Part shown: positions 39,644 to 48,539 of the stretch, in pieces
Layout of the letters: every line of letters starts with the position of its first letter
How positions within the stretch are numbered: position 1 is the stretch's first letter
NCBI GenBank assembly: GCA_017458225.1
Contig: JAFTFX010000026.1
Location: 82,538 to 146,537, forward strand
Direction of reading: 5' to 3'
Length of the DNA stretch: 64,000 nucleotides
Source: Prevotella sp.
Lineage (GTDB): Bacteria; Bacteroidota; Bacteroidia; Bacteroidales; Bacteroidaceae
Program-made: the position numbers and the translations under genes
Notes under the pieces: model-generated
Databases searched by the model: none
Seen by the model: the letters and a program-made list of their open reading frames with translations, nothing else
Told to the model about the DNA's origin: nothing

Positions 39644-42031
39644 ATGCGAAACGTATTCAGAAATCTATGGTATATGGTGCGCCGCTTCAAGTCGGCGTAT
39701 GTGCTGAACCTGCTGGGGCTGAGTCTGGCCTTTGCCTCGTTCTTCGTCATCATGACGCAGGTGAACTACGACCTAGGCTATAACAAAAGTTTTACAGAGC
39801 ACGAAAAGCTGTTCCGCCTGACCATGAAGTTAGGGCCTGGCATGGAGGACTATGGCGTGACGCTGCCCCGCCCACTGGTGGAACAGTTGGCGGCAGCGTC
39901 GCCGCATATCAAGGGCTATGGCATCGAAGAAGGCTGGACAAGAATCGACCAGTTTATGTTGGGCAATCAGGAGTATTCGCTCAATCTTGTGTATGGCATC
40001 AACGACTTTATGAGCGTATTCAAGCCGACCGTCATTTGCGGTGACTTGAAGGGATTGAACCAGTTGCCCAATATCGTGCTGCCGCGTTCAGAAGCCATGC
40101 GCATCTTTGGCACTGCCGATGCAGTGGGCAAGACCCTGAAATACAAATGGGTGGAAGGTTGGATCTTCAATGTGTGTGCCGTGATCGAAGACTATCCGGA
40201 GAACAACTTCCTGCACGGCATCAGTTTCAGAGGCACTAATGAAAACGAAGGCAACTACCGCAACTGGAACTATCAGGCTTATATCCGTGTGGACGATACA
40301 GCCAACCTGCCGAACGTGATTACCGCCATGCGCCAGAAAGCCATCGAGTTGTTCAAAGATGACTTCAACTTGACATCCCCAAAAGAGGAGGAAGCCCTGC
40401 AAGTGGTGTTGACACCTATTGCCGATACCCATTTCGCGAAAGACCTCAGCAAGGATTCGCCCAACATCAAGTCGGTCAGCAGGAGTTCCGTCTATCTGCT
40501 CATCTGCTTCTCGCTGCTCATCGTCGTGATAGCCGCCGTCAACTTCATGAACTTCACGCTGGCCGAGACACCACTGCGCATCCGCAGCATCAACACGCAG
40601 AAAGTGTTGGGCGCATCGACGGCCAGTCTGCGCGGCAGTCTGCTGGCCGAGGCCGTCATCATCAGTCTGCTGGCATTCGTGGGGGCAATGGCAATGGTGT
40701 ATGTGGCTCACGACTTAGGTTTGCAGAAGCTGGTGCAGGGCAGCATCCTGCTGCAGGATAACCTGTGGCTGGCAGGCGTCACCCTGCTCATCAGCATCGT
40801 GGTGGGACTGTTGGCCGGGGCCTATCCGTCGTACTACGTCACATCCTTCCCGCCTGCACTGGTGCTGAAAGGCTCGTTCGGCCTGTCGCCTAAGGGGCGC
40901 GTTCTGCGCACTTCGCTGATCTGCCTGCAATTCGTCGTGTCGTTCATGCTGGTCATCGGCGTGGGTATCATGTATCTGCAGAGCTATCTCATCTTCCACA
41001 CCGACTACGGCTTCGACAAGGACGAGGTGATGGTGGTGCCGACGGCACCTGACACGCGCAACCATGCTGATGCCATCGATGCCGACCTGCGCAAGATTCC
41101 CGGCGTAGAGGGAGCAAGCCTGGCGCAGAGCGTCCTTGGCTGCAGCGACCGCTATCAGACGTGGGGCCGGGGCGAAGGCGACAAGCACATGACGTTTGCT
41201 TGCATCTTCGTGGACTGGCGGTTCCTCGACGTGATGGGCATCGACATCGTGGAGGGGCGCAACTTCCGCAAGACGGATGGCGATGTGTATATCTTCAATG
41301 AGTCAGCAAAGAAAAAATATCCCTGGCTCACCGTCGACAAGCCCATCAATGATGAAGACATGACTGTGGTCGGTTTCTGCAAGGACATCAAGTATGCCAC
41401 CCTGCGCGTGGACGACAGCCAGCTGCCTATAGCCTTCATGGTGCCTGGCCCGAAGGGCTACTATTGGAATGATGGGTATTGGCGCAATGTGCTGATGGTG
41501 CGTGTGGCAAAGGGAGTAGACAAGCGCGAGGCCAAGCAGAAGGTGCTGGAAACGGTGTTGAAGTACGAGCACGACAACGAGCTCACCGTGAACGACCTGC
41601 ACTACATGGACGACAGGTTGGAGGAATCTTACCAGCAGGAGCGCCTCTTCACCAAGCAGATTCTGCTGTTCTCCCTGCTGGCCATCCTCATCAGCGTCAT
41701 CGGCGTGTTTGGCATGACCATGTTCGAGAGCGAATACCGCCGCAAAGAGATAGGCATCCGCAAGGTGTTTGGCAGTTCCACCAAGGAAATACTGCTGATG
41801 TTCAACCGCCGTTATCTGTATATCCTGCTGGCATGCTTTGCGGTAGCGGCCCCCATCGGCTATCTGTTGGGTGTGCACTGGCTCAAAGGCTTCGCCGTTC
41901 GCACCGCCATCTCGCCCTTGCTGTTCGTGGTGTCTTTCCTCCTCATCACCTTGATTACTATGCTGACAGTAACTTGTCAAAGTTGGAAGAATGCCAATGA
42001 GAATCCTATAAACAGCATCAAAACCGAATAA
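39644..42031 (+). CDS. MacB/FtsX-type ABC transporter permease 2
   Basis: A 795-residue permease with the same double-FtsX layout as its neighbours. The first helix is 'YVLNLLGLSLAFASFFVIMT', later helices include 'SSVYLLICFSLLIVVIAAVN' and 'LLSIVVGLLAGAYPSYYVT'-like stretches, and the C-terminal set holds 'LLFSLLAILISVIGVFGMTM'. It ends '...NENPINSIKTE'. It starts 7 bp after permease 1 and is translationally linked to the same operon. The substrate is unknown. Three sequence-divergent permeases with one ATPase could form different pairings or a heteromeric pump. Confidence 0.9.
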   Translation: MRNVFRNLWYMVRRFKSAYVLNLLGLSLAFASFFVIMTQVNYDLGYNKSFTEHEKLFRLTMKLGPGMEDYGVTLPRPLVEQLAAASPHIKGYGIEEGWTRIDQFMLGNQEYSLNLVYGINDFMSVFKPTVICGDLKGLNQLPNIVLPRSEAMRIFGTADAVGKTLKYKWVEGWIFNVCAVIEDYPENNFLHGISFRGTNENEGNYRNWNYQAYIRVDDTANLPNVITAMRQKAIELFKDDFNLTSPKEEEALQVVLTPIADTHFAKDLSKDSPNIKSVSRSSVYLLICFSLLIVVIAAVNFMNFTLAETPLRIRSINTQKVLGASTASLRGSLLAEAVIISLLAFVGAMAMVYVAHDLGLQKLVQGSILLQDNLWLAGVTLLISIVVGLLAGAYPSYYVTSFPPALVLKGSFGLSPKGRVLRTSLICLQFVVSFMLVIGVGIMYLQSYLIFHTDYGFDKDEVMVVPTAPDTRNHADAIDADLRKIPGVEGASLAQSVLGCSDRYQTWGRGEGDKHMTFACIFVDWRFLDVMGIDIVEGRNFRKTDGDVYIFNESAKKKYPWLTVDKPINDEDMTVVGFCKDIKYATLRVDDSQLPIAFMVPGPKGYYWNDGYWRNVLMVRVAKGVDKREAKQKVLETVLKYEHDNELTVNDLHYMDDRLEESYQQERLFTKQILLFSLLAILISVIGVFGMTMFESEYRRKEIGIRKVFGSSTKEILLMFNRRYLYILLACFAVAAPIGYLLGVHWLKGFAVRTAISPLLFVVSFLLITLITMLTVTCQSWKNANENPINSIKTE

Positions 42032-42045
42032 TAACAACCGTCGTT

Positions 42046-44430
42046 ATGGATATATTTGCCAAGGGCCAGGGAGCCCTTATCAAAATCACGTCGCTGGCTA
42101 TCGGCCTGACCATAGGACTGGTGCTGATAGCGAAGGTGCAACTGGAGCGCAACTACGACCGCTGCATTGCAGACAAGGAACATGTGTATGCTATAGGGGA
42201 GTCGTTCACCAAAGAGGGAACCGACCCTGCCGAGTATGAGAATACGCCAGGCGGAGCCATCCCTGCACTGTGCCGCTATATCCCTGAAATCGTGGTGGGA
42301 ACGCGCTACACCTATCAGTTTGTGAACGAGAAGCTGACCCTCGAAAGGCTACGGGGAGGCAACGGTACGTCGGGAATGGACGGCAGTCGCTATGCGTTTG
42401 ACAATGCCGCGTTTGCCGACTCCTGCTTCTTCGACATCTTCAATACTGAGATTCTGCAAGGCGACGCGAAGAGGATTCTGAGCACCGCTGGACAATGCCT
42501 CATTAGCCGGCGGCTCAGCGAGAAGATGGGCGGCGATGTTGTGGGCAAGACCTTTACGTTTGTGGCGGCACCCGGCAAACCGATGACCATCGGCGGTGTG
42601 TTTGACACTTTCGACGAGAACAGCAGCTTCAGTCTGCTTGACATAGTGATGTCCATGCCTTCCATTGGTACATATTCCTATGATGGCACCAGCAATCTGA
42701 TGGGTAACGACCGTTACCACTCGTATGTTAGACTGCGTGCCGATGCCGACATGAAGAAGGTGGAGCAGGAAATGGACAAGATGCTGAAAGAGCAGTTGCC
42801 CTGGGAGGAACTGAAAGTTGCAGGCATCGAGGACTATCATTTCACGTTCAGTCCCACGAGTGGAAGCCGTATGAAGAACCAGACGGTACGCACCACCTGC
42901 ATCATTCTCAGTATCGTAGCCTTTGTGATGCTCTTTACAGCCGTGATGAACTATATCCTTGTGGTCATCAGCACGATGGTGGGCAAGGCCCGACTGGTGG
43001 CTATCCGCAAAGTGCTGGGTGCGCCAAGCCGCGAGTTCTACCTGACGGCGTTGAAGGAGGCCGCAGCCTGTCTGTTGCTGGCATTGCTCGTCATGGGGCT
43101 GCTGCTCACGGCCGGACAGGACTGGATTCGCGAACTGATGGGTGCCAGTGTCTTGACACTCTTCTCTTGCCAGACGTGGCTGGTGCTGACGGCAGTATGT
43201 CTTATCGTACTCGTCTGCTGCGGTCTGTTGCCAGGCTATATTTATTCGCGTATTCCAATGGTCTATGCCTACCGGCTGTTCTCAGAGAACAAGCGCCTCT
43301 GGAAACTGTCGCTGCTGGCCTTCCAGTTTGTGCTCTCCACGATGTTGCTCTACATTCTCAGCACCATCTATCGCCAGTACGACTACATGCTGAACAAAGA
43401 CTTGGGCTATGAATATAAGAATGTGGCCTATATTGAGATTCCTCAACGGTCGGACTCTACGTTCACGCTGGCCCGCGAGATAGAGAAGTTACCATGTGTC
43501 GAAAGCACCTTTACCGCCTATTCGCTCTTCTTCCAGAAGCCGAGTGGCAATAACGTCATGCTGCCAGGCAACCCCAAACAACTGTTCAACTTTGCCTGCA
43601 TGTACTGGGCAGAGCCAAGCATCGTTACGACGATGGGCCTTACGGTGGTGGAGGGTAGTGTGCCCTCTCAGCGGAATAGTCCGGGCTGGGATCCAGAGGC
43701 CATCATCGACGAGAAGTTTGCCCGTCAACTGAAGGAACATACAGGCTGGGACAATGTGATTGGCCACACGGTGCTGAGCACAGAGTTTGGCAACGATATA
43801 CCGCTCACTATTGCCTGCGTAGTAAAGGACTTCCAACTCGGCACGCTGGTCAATGCCGAGGAACGCCCCTCCATGATGATCAGTGGTAACATCTATGCAA
43901 ACTATATCGTGATTAAACTGAATGCGCTAACGGCAGAAAACATGATGGCTGTCGGACAAGTATGCGACAAGCTGTATCCTGACGCAGAACTGGTGGTGAA
44001 GTCATACGCAGCAGAACTGGCCGACAGCTATCGTGAGACGCAGCACACTCGCAACCTGATCATGATAGGCTGTCTGGCCTCGCTGCTCATTACGCTGATG
44101 GGACTGATAGGCTATGTGCGCGACGAAGTGCAGCGCCGTTCCCGTGAACTGGCTATCCGCAAGGTGATGGGAGCTGGCGTGGGCGAACTGCAGGCGCTCT
44201 TCCTGCGCAGCATAGCCCTGATAGCAGTTCCATCCATTATCGTCGGAGTGGTCCTGGGCCACTATTTCAGCACGATGCTGATGGAGCAGTTTGCCGACAA
44301 GATTCAGCTCGCGTGGTATGTATTTGCCATCTGTGCATTGCTCGTCATCTTCATTATTGCCGGTATCGTGTTGCTACAGACGCATCGCGTAGCCACCAGC
44401 AATCCCGTCAACTATCTAAAGACAGAATAG
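42046..44430 (+). CDS. MacB/FtsX-type ABC transporter permease 3
   Basis: A 794-residue permease, 14 bp after permease 2. Its N-terminus ('MDIFAKGQGALIKITSLAIG') begins nearly at the first membrane helix and lacks the short cytosolic lead-in that the other two have. Periplasmic domains and the C-terminal helices ('LIMIGCLASLLITLMGLIGY') are typical, and it ends in '..NPVNYLKTE'. A pair of GC-rich palindromes lies directly after its stop codon, between it and the ATPase gene. Confidence 0.9.
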   Translation: MDIFAKGQGALIKITSLAIGLTIGLVLIAKVQLERNYDRCIADKEHVYAIGESFTKEGTDPAEYENTPGGAIPALCRYIPEIVVGTRYTYQFVNEKLTLERLRGGNGTSGMDGSRYAFDNAAFADSCFFDIFNTEILQGDAKRILSTAGQCLISRRLSEKMGGDVVGKTFTFVAAPGKPMTIGGVFDTFDENSSFSLLDIVMSMPSIGTYSYDGTSNLMGNDRYHSYVRLRADADMKKVEQEMDKMLKEQLPWEELKVAGIEDYHFTFSPTSGSRMKNQTVRTTCIILSIVAFVMLFTAVMNYILVVISTMVGKARLVAIRKVLGAPSREFYLTALKEAAACLLLALLVMGLLLTAGQDWIRELMGASVLTLFSCQTWLVLTAVCLIVLVCCGLLPGYIYSRIPMVYAYRLFSENKRLWKLSLLAFQFVLSTMLLYILSTIYRQYDYMLNKDLGYEYKNVAYIEIPQRSDSTFTLAREIEKLPCVESTFTAYSLFFQKPSGNNVMLPGNPKQLFNFACMYWAEPSIVTTMGLTVVEGSVPSQRNSPGWDPEAIIDEKFARQLKEHTGWDNVIGHTVLSTEFGNDIPLTIACVVKDFQLGTLVNAEERPSMMISGNIYANYIVIKLNALTAENMMAVGQVCDKLYPDAELVVKSYAAELADSYRETQHTRNLIMIGCLASLLITLMGLIGYVRDEVQRRSRELAIRKVMGAGVGELQALFLRSIALIAVPSIIVGVVLGHYFSTMLMEQFADKIQLAWYVFAICALLVIFIIAGIVLLQTHRVATSNPVNYLKTE

Positions 44431-44432
44431 AA

Positions 44433-44604
44433 GACCCACCCCCAACCCCTCCCTGTGAGGGAGGGGAGTAGTTACCTTGCTAAACAGAATAAATAAGCAT
44501 AGAAAAAAGAATAAACATAAAAATATAAACAATTAAAAGAATGACCCTATCAGCTCTCAGACTATTTACTCCCCTCCCTAAGGGAGGGGCTGGGGGTGGG
44601 TCTT
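44433..44604. repeat. Pair of GC-rich palindromes in opposite orientation, intergenic
   Basis: The left copy (44433-44476: GACCCACCCCC... with core CCCCTCCC/GGGAGGGG around TGTGA) and the right copy (44568-44604: ACTCCCCTCCC/GGGAGGGG, then GGGGGTGGGTC) are inverted relative to each other with a 91-bp AT-rich interval. This is the only noncoding pair in the window; the same design recurs inside pyrG and gltB. Confidence 0.85.
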
Positions 44605-44610
44605 TTAGTT

Positions 44611-45285
44611 ATGATTAAGTTAGAAAACATTCAGAAGGTGTTCCGCACAGAGGAGGTGGAGACCGTAGCATTGGGCGGTGTTTCGCTCGAAGTGAAAAAA
44701 GGTGAGTTTGTGGCCATCATGGGTCCGTCGGGCTGTGGCAAGTCTACTTTGTTAAATATACTGGGCCTGCTCGACAATCCCACCAGTGGAACCTATCTGC
44801 TGGACGGTGAGAATGTGGGACAGCTGAAGGAGAGCCAGCGCACAAAGGTGCGCAAGGGACAGATAGGCTTTGTGTTTCAGAGCTTCAATCTCATTGACGA
44901 ACTGAACGTAGAGGAGAACGTGGAGTTGCCGCTGACCTATCTGGGCGTGCCGAAGAAGGAGCGCAAGCAGCGTGTTGAAGAGGTGTTGCGCCGCATGGCT
45001 ATCTCGCATCGTGCCCACCACTTCCCCCAACAGCTCAGCGGTGGCCAGCAGCAGCGCGTGGCCATTGCCCGTGCTGTGGTGATGAACCCCAAGCTGATTC
45101 TGGCCGACGAGCCGACGGGTAACCTCGACTCGAAGAATGGCTTGGAGGTGATGCAGCTGCTCACCCAACTGAATCAAGAAGGCACCACCGTGCTGATGGT
45201 GACCCACTCCGAGCGCGATGCTGGTTATGCACAGCGCATTATCAATCTGCTTGATGGTCAGGTTGTTCCAGAAGTGAGGCTCTGA
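44611..45285 (+). CDS. MacB/LolD-type ABC transporter ATPase
   Basis: A 224-residue cytosolic ATPase that powers the three permeases upstream. Motifs in order: Walker A 'GPSGCGKST' (about 35-43), Q-loop 'FVFQSFNLI', ABC signature 'LSGGQQQR', Walker B '[12 protein letters not shown]', H-loop 'THSE'. The length and 'GxNLIDELxVxENVELPL' segment fit the MacB/LolD/FtsE group. I chose ATG 44611 over the upstream GTG, which would lie inside the palindrome. The 180-bp gap after permease 3 holds the palindrome pair. Confidence 0.93.
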   Translation: MIKLENIQKVFRTEEVETVALGGVSLEVKKGEFVAIMGPSGCGKSTLLNILGLLDNPTSGTYLLDGENVGQLKESQRTKVRKGQIGFVFQSFNLIDELNVEENVELPLTYLGVPKKERKQRVEEVLRRMAISHRAHHFPQQLSGGQQQRVAIARAVVMNPKLILADEPTGNLDSKNGLEVMQLLTQLNQEGTTVLMVTHSERDAGYAQRIINLLDGQVVPEVRL

Positions 45286-45319
45286 AAATGGCGGCAAAGA
45301 CAAAAATCTGTAAAAAGTT

Positions 45320-45349
45320 TTGTGTGTTAACCGCATTTTTGTACCTTTG
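45320..45349 (+). promoter_or_regulatory. Promoter of the FMN reductase gene
   Basis: TACCTTTG (45342-45349), TTG at 45320-45322, 19-bp spacer. It lies 21 bp before the ATG at 45371. Confidence 0.7.
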
Positions 45350-45370
45350 CAAAAACATGTGTTTTTGGGT

Positions 45371-45988
45371 ATGAAGGTATTACTGATTAATGGAAGCCCG
45401 AGGGGAAACGGCAACACGTTTCTGGCACTGAGCGAGGTGGCTAAGACACTGAACGGTGAGGGCATTGAGACTGAGATCATCAGCATCGGCAAGAAGGCCG
45501 TGCAGGGTTGTATTGCTTGTGGCATGTGCGGCAGAATTGGCAAGTGCACGTTCAACGACGACCTGTACTACAAGGTGATGAGGGCCGTGAAGGACGGCAT
45601 CGACGGACTGGTTGTCGGTTCGCCTGTCTACTACGGCGGTCCCAATGGCTCGCTCTGCGCCTTGCTCGACAGAGTGTTCTATTCCCTCGGCCCTGACTTG
45701 CAGTATAAGCCGGGGGCAAGTGTTGTGGTGTGCCGTCGCGGAGGAGCCACGGCAGCGTTCGACCGTCTGAACAAGTATTTCACAATGATGAACATGCCGT
45801 TGGTCAGCTCGCAGTACTGGAACATGGTCTATGGACAGACCCCTGGGCAGGCAGCACAGGATGACGAGGGACTGCAGACCATGCGGACACTGGGCCGCAA
45901 CATGGCTTGGCTGCTCAAGAGGCTGAACGCAGGCGACGGAAGCCTCCCTGAACAGGAAATGCACGTTTGGACAAATTTCATCCGATAG
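45371..45988 (+). CDS. Flavodoxin-fold NAD(P)H-dependent FMN reductase
   Basis: A 205-residue cytosolic flavoprotein. 'VLLINGSPRGNGNTFLALSE' at the N-terminus is the FMN-phosphate loop, 'GCIACGMCGRIGKCTFNDDL' contains clustered cysteines found in the iron-sulfur flavoprotein-like branch, and 'GLVVGSPVYYGGPNGSLCAL' binds the isoalloxazine ring. Probable activities are quinone, nitro or azo reduction. Start ATG 45371 follows its own promoter, so it is separate from the efflux operon although it lies close by. Confidence 0.85.
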   Translation: MKVLLINGSPRGNGNTFLALSEVAKTLNGEGIETEIISIGKKAVQGCIACGMCGRIGKCTFNDDLYYKVMRAVKDGIDGLVVGSPVYYGGPNGSLCALLDRVFYSLGPDLQYKPGASVVVCRRGGATAAFDRLNKYFTMMNMPLVSSQYWNMVYGQTPGQAAQDDEGLQTMRTLGRNMAWLLKRLNAGDGSLPEQEMHVWTNFIR

Positions 45989-46021
45989 AATCAGCCCGAA
46001 ATTTCGCTTTTCTGCAATTTG

Positions 46022-46156
46022 CGTCAGATTCCGCTCTAATTAACGTCAAGTTTCGCTCTGTTTTGCGTCAAATCTCACTCTGATTAACGTCAAAACAGAG
46101 CGAAACTTGACGTTAATCAGAGCACGATTTGACGCTAATCTCGGCACGACAGACTG
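46022..46156. repeat. Inverted array of 22-bp repeats, intergenic
   Basis: The 331-bp gap between the FMN reductase and dnaX genes holds three direct 22-bp units starting CGTCA (46022-46043, 46044-46065, 46066-46087). After a 3-bp centre come inverse units (46091-46112, 46113-46134, and a degenerate one to about 46156). The second unit and its inverse extend to perfect 27-bp arms (46039-46065 with 46091-46117). A further degenerate unit may lie upstream (about 45997-46021). The rest of the gap is AT-rich promoter DNA. Confidence 0.88.
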
Positions 46157-46258
46157 CAGGCACTCACAGCCGTAGTGACAGCAGTGTATGCAAAAATCAG
46201 AAAAAAAATATTGGCAATAATAGTTTTAAATTTTGCTAAATATGGGTTTGCAGTGATA

Positions 46259-46306
46259 GATGTGACTATTTTTTCGTAACTTTGCATTCGAATCAATAGT
46301 CACATC
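46259..46306 (+). promoter_or_regulatory. dnaX promoter inside a perfect inverted repeat
   Basis: TAACTTTG (46277-46284) is the -7 box. It is framed by GATGTGACTATT (46259-46270) and its exact complement AATAGTCACATC (46295-46306). The right arm is followed by TTTTTATTATTT up to the ATG. The arrangement suggests a protein-binding site over the promoter. Confidence 0.65.
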
Positions 46307-46319
46307 TTTTTATTATTTC

Positions 46320-48128
46320 ATGGAATATATCGTATCGGCACGAAAGTACCGTCCTATGTCGTTTGACACAGTGGTGGGGCAGGCGGCACTGACCACGACG
46401 CTGAAGAATGCGGTGAAGAGCGGCAAGCTGGCTCATGCCTACCTGTTCTGCGGGCCGCGAGGCGTGGGAAAAACCACTTGCGCACGCATTTTTGCCAAAG
46501 CCATCAACTGCCAGAACCCTACAGCCGACGGCGAAGCCTGCAACGAGTGCGAGAGCTGCCAGTCGTTCAATGAGCAACGCTCGCTGAACATCTTTGAGCT
46601 TGATGCTGCCTCGAACAACTCGGTGGAGCACATCAAGACACTCATGGAGCAGACGCGCATACCACCGCAGTTGGGAAAATACAAGGTCTTTATCATCGAC
46701 GAGGTGCACATGCTCTCGACAGCGGCCTTCAATGCCTTTCTGAAGACGCTGGAGGAACCGCCTGCACACGTCATCTTCATCTTGGCTACAACCGAGAAGC
46801 ACAAGATTCTGCCCACCATTCTGAGCCGTTGCCAGATATACGACTTCGAACGAATGACGGTGCAGAACACCATTGAGCACCTGAAGGGGGTGGCCGAGAA
46901 AGAAGGCATCAGCTATGAGGAAGAGGCATTGGCCGTGATTGCCGAGAAGGCCGATGGCGGCATGCGCGATGCACTCAGCATCTTCGACCAGGCAGCCTCG
47001 TTCTGTCAGGGAAACATCACCTATCAGAAAGTGATTGAAGACCTGAACGTGCTTGATTCAGAAAACTACTTCCGCATTGTAGACCTCTCACTGGAGAACA
47101 AGGTGAGCGAGGTGATGGTGCTGCTGAACGACATCATCAACAAAGGCTTCGATGGCGGACTGCTGGTGCAGGGTCTGGCCAAGCACGTGCGCAACGTGAT
47201 GATGGCCAAGGACCCGCAGACACTCTCGCTGCTGGAGGTGAGCGAACAGGCTCGGCAGCGCTATCAAGAGCAGGCCAAAAAAGCACCGCTGCCGTTCCTC
47301 TACAGTGCACTGCGTGTGATGAACCAGTGCGACATAAACTATCGTCAGTCGTCGAACAAACGGCTGCTGGTGGAACTGACACTCATCGAGGTGGCACAGC
47401 TCACCCAGCCTGACGACAGTGCTGGCAGTGGGCGCAAGCCCAGAAGACTGAAATCCCTGTTTAAACATCTGATTCAGCAAACTCAGCCCGAAGTGAAGGC
47501 AGCTCCGCAGGTGGCTGCGGCTGAGCGCGCGAATCTGAACCAGAGTGCTCAGAGTAATCAGAGTACTCGGAATAATCTGAATAATCGGAGTACTCTGAAT
47601 AATCAGAGTAATCAGAATACTCAGAGTTCTCAGAGCCCTCAGAAGCCTTCCCTCAAGGTGTCGTCGCTCGGTTTGTCGTGGAACAATCTGCGACAGCAGT
47701 CACGGCAGAAAATGCAAATATTGCCCGGCACACAGGGGATTGAGGAAAAGAACGTAACGGAAGAGGAACAGTTCTCGCAGGAAGACTTGGAACTGCAGTG
47801 GATGTCGATGTGTAACCGCATGCCGCAGAAACTGTACGGAATAGCTTCGCGAATGAAGAATATGAATCCGCAGATCAAGGCTTTCCCTGCTGTGGAAGTC
47901 GTGGTGCCTAATGAGATAGTGAAGACGGAGATGGAGAATATTCAAGGCAGCATATTGAGCACGCTGCGTCTCTATCTGCACAACGTGAAGCTGACACTGG
48001 CACTGCGCGTGGCGGAGAGGCAGGAACAGGCCAAGATTTTGACGCGGCGTGAGCAGTTTGAAGAGATGGAACGCCAGAATCCGTCCATCAAGAAACTGTG
48101 TGAAGCGTTCGATTTGGAACTGGCATAA
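46320..48128 (+). CDS. dnaX: DNA polymerase III subunit gamma/tau
   Basis: A 602-residue clamp-loader ATPase. Walker A 'GPRGVGKTT' lies at residues 45-53. Zinc-binding cysteines follow in 'CQNPTADGEACNECESC', then Walker B/DExx 'FIIDEVHML', the SRC motif 'LSRCQIYDF', and the gamma-type C-terminal collar. Residues about 400-450 are an Asn/Gln/Ser-rich linker encoded by eleven 9-bp repeats (47541-47639). The tail after it ends in 'CEAFDLELA'. It loads sliding clamps onto primed DNA at the replication fork. The next gene, divIC/ftsB-like, starts 54 bp downstream. Confidence 0.95.
   Translation: MEYIVSARKYRPMSFDTVVGQAALTTTLKNAVKSGKLAHAYLFCGPRGVGKTTCARIFAKAINCQNPTADGEACNECESCQSFNEQRSLNIFELDAASNNSVEHIKTLMEQTRIPPQLGKYKVFIIDEVHMLSTAAFNAFLKTLEEPPAHVIFILATTEKHKILPTILSRCQIYDFERMTVQNTIEHLKGVAEKEGISYEEEALAVIAEKADGGMRDALSIFDQAASFCQGNITYQKVIEDLNVLDSENYFRIVDLSLENKVSEVMVLLNDIINKGFDGGLLVQGLAKHVRNVMMAKDPQTLSLLEVSEQARQRYQEQAKKAPLPFLYSALRVMNQCDINYRQSSNKRLLVELTLIEVAQLTQPDDSAGSGRKPRRLKSLFKHLIQQTQPEVKAAPQVAAAERANLNQSAQSNQSTRNNLNNRSTLNNQSNQNTQSSQSPQKPSLKVSSLGLSWNNLRQQSRQKMQILPGTQGIEEKNVTEEEQFSQEDLELQWMSMCNRMPQKLYGIASRMKNMNPQIKAFPAVEVVVPNEIVKTEMENIQGSILSTLRLYLHNVKLTLALRVAERQEQAKILTRREQFEEMERQNPSIKKLCEAFDLELA
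47541..47639 (+). repeat. Minisatellite of 9-bp units in dnaX
   Basis: Eleven consecutive 9-bp units of the type CAGAGTAAT/CAGAGTACT/CTGAATAAT encode tripeptides such as QSN, QST, LNN, QSA, RST. The unit length keeps the reading frame whatever the copy number. Confidence 0.9.
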
Positions 48129-48182
48129 TGATGGAAGCCTAACAGGCATAACCAATAATTTACAGAAAGGAGAAAAGGAAAT

Positions 48183-48539
48183 ATGGGCAAGATGACCAAG
48201 GTGAAGAATTTCTTCGTCAGTGTGTGGCACCTGTGGTATATGAAATATGTACTGGTGTGCGTGATAGGTGTGCTGGTGGTAGGGTTCCTCGACGAGAACA
48301 GTGTGATGAGCCACTTCAACCACTTGCAGCGTATTGGCGAGTTGAAAGAAGAAATCAAGGAATACGACGAACTGAATCAGAAAAACAAGAAATACATCAA
48401 GGAACTGCAGGAGAATCCCAAGGCCATTGAGAAGATTGCACGCGAACGCTACTTCATGAAGGCCGACGATGAGGATATCTTTGTGCTGAGCGACGATGAA
48501 GAACCAAAACCACAAGTAGAGAATGAAGGAGCTAAATAG
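48183..48539 (+). CDS. FtsB/DivIC-like septum formation initiator
   Basis: A 118-residue bitopic membrane protein. One membrane helix at about residues 20-36 ('YVLVCVIGVLVVGFL'), then a coiled coil ('HLQRIGELKEEIKEYDELNQ') and the conserved 'NPKAIEKIARERYFMK' motif of the FtsB/DivIC family, ending in an acidic tail. It acts in the divisome with FtsL/FtsQ-type proteins. The next gene overlaps its 3' end by 17 bp. Confidence 0.88.
   Translation: MGKMTKVKNFFVSVWHLWYMKYVLVCVIGVLVVGFLDENSVMSHFNHLQRIGELKEEIKEYDELNQKNKKYIKELQENPKAIEKIARERYFMKADDEDIFVLSDDEEPKPQVENEGAK

Noticed and set aside
44433-44604. Palindrome pair as an insertion sequence or transposon end pair
   Set aside because: The interval is 91 bp, has no transposase, and the same pairs enclose host coding DNA elsewhere, so it is not a classical IS or a MITE with one body.
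46022-46156. Repeats upstream of dnaX as a CRISPR array
   Set aside because: The 22-bp units abut without spacers, half of them are inverted, and no cas gene is near.
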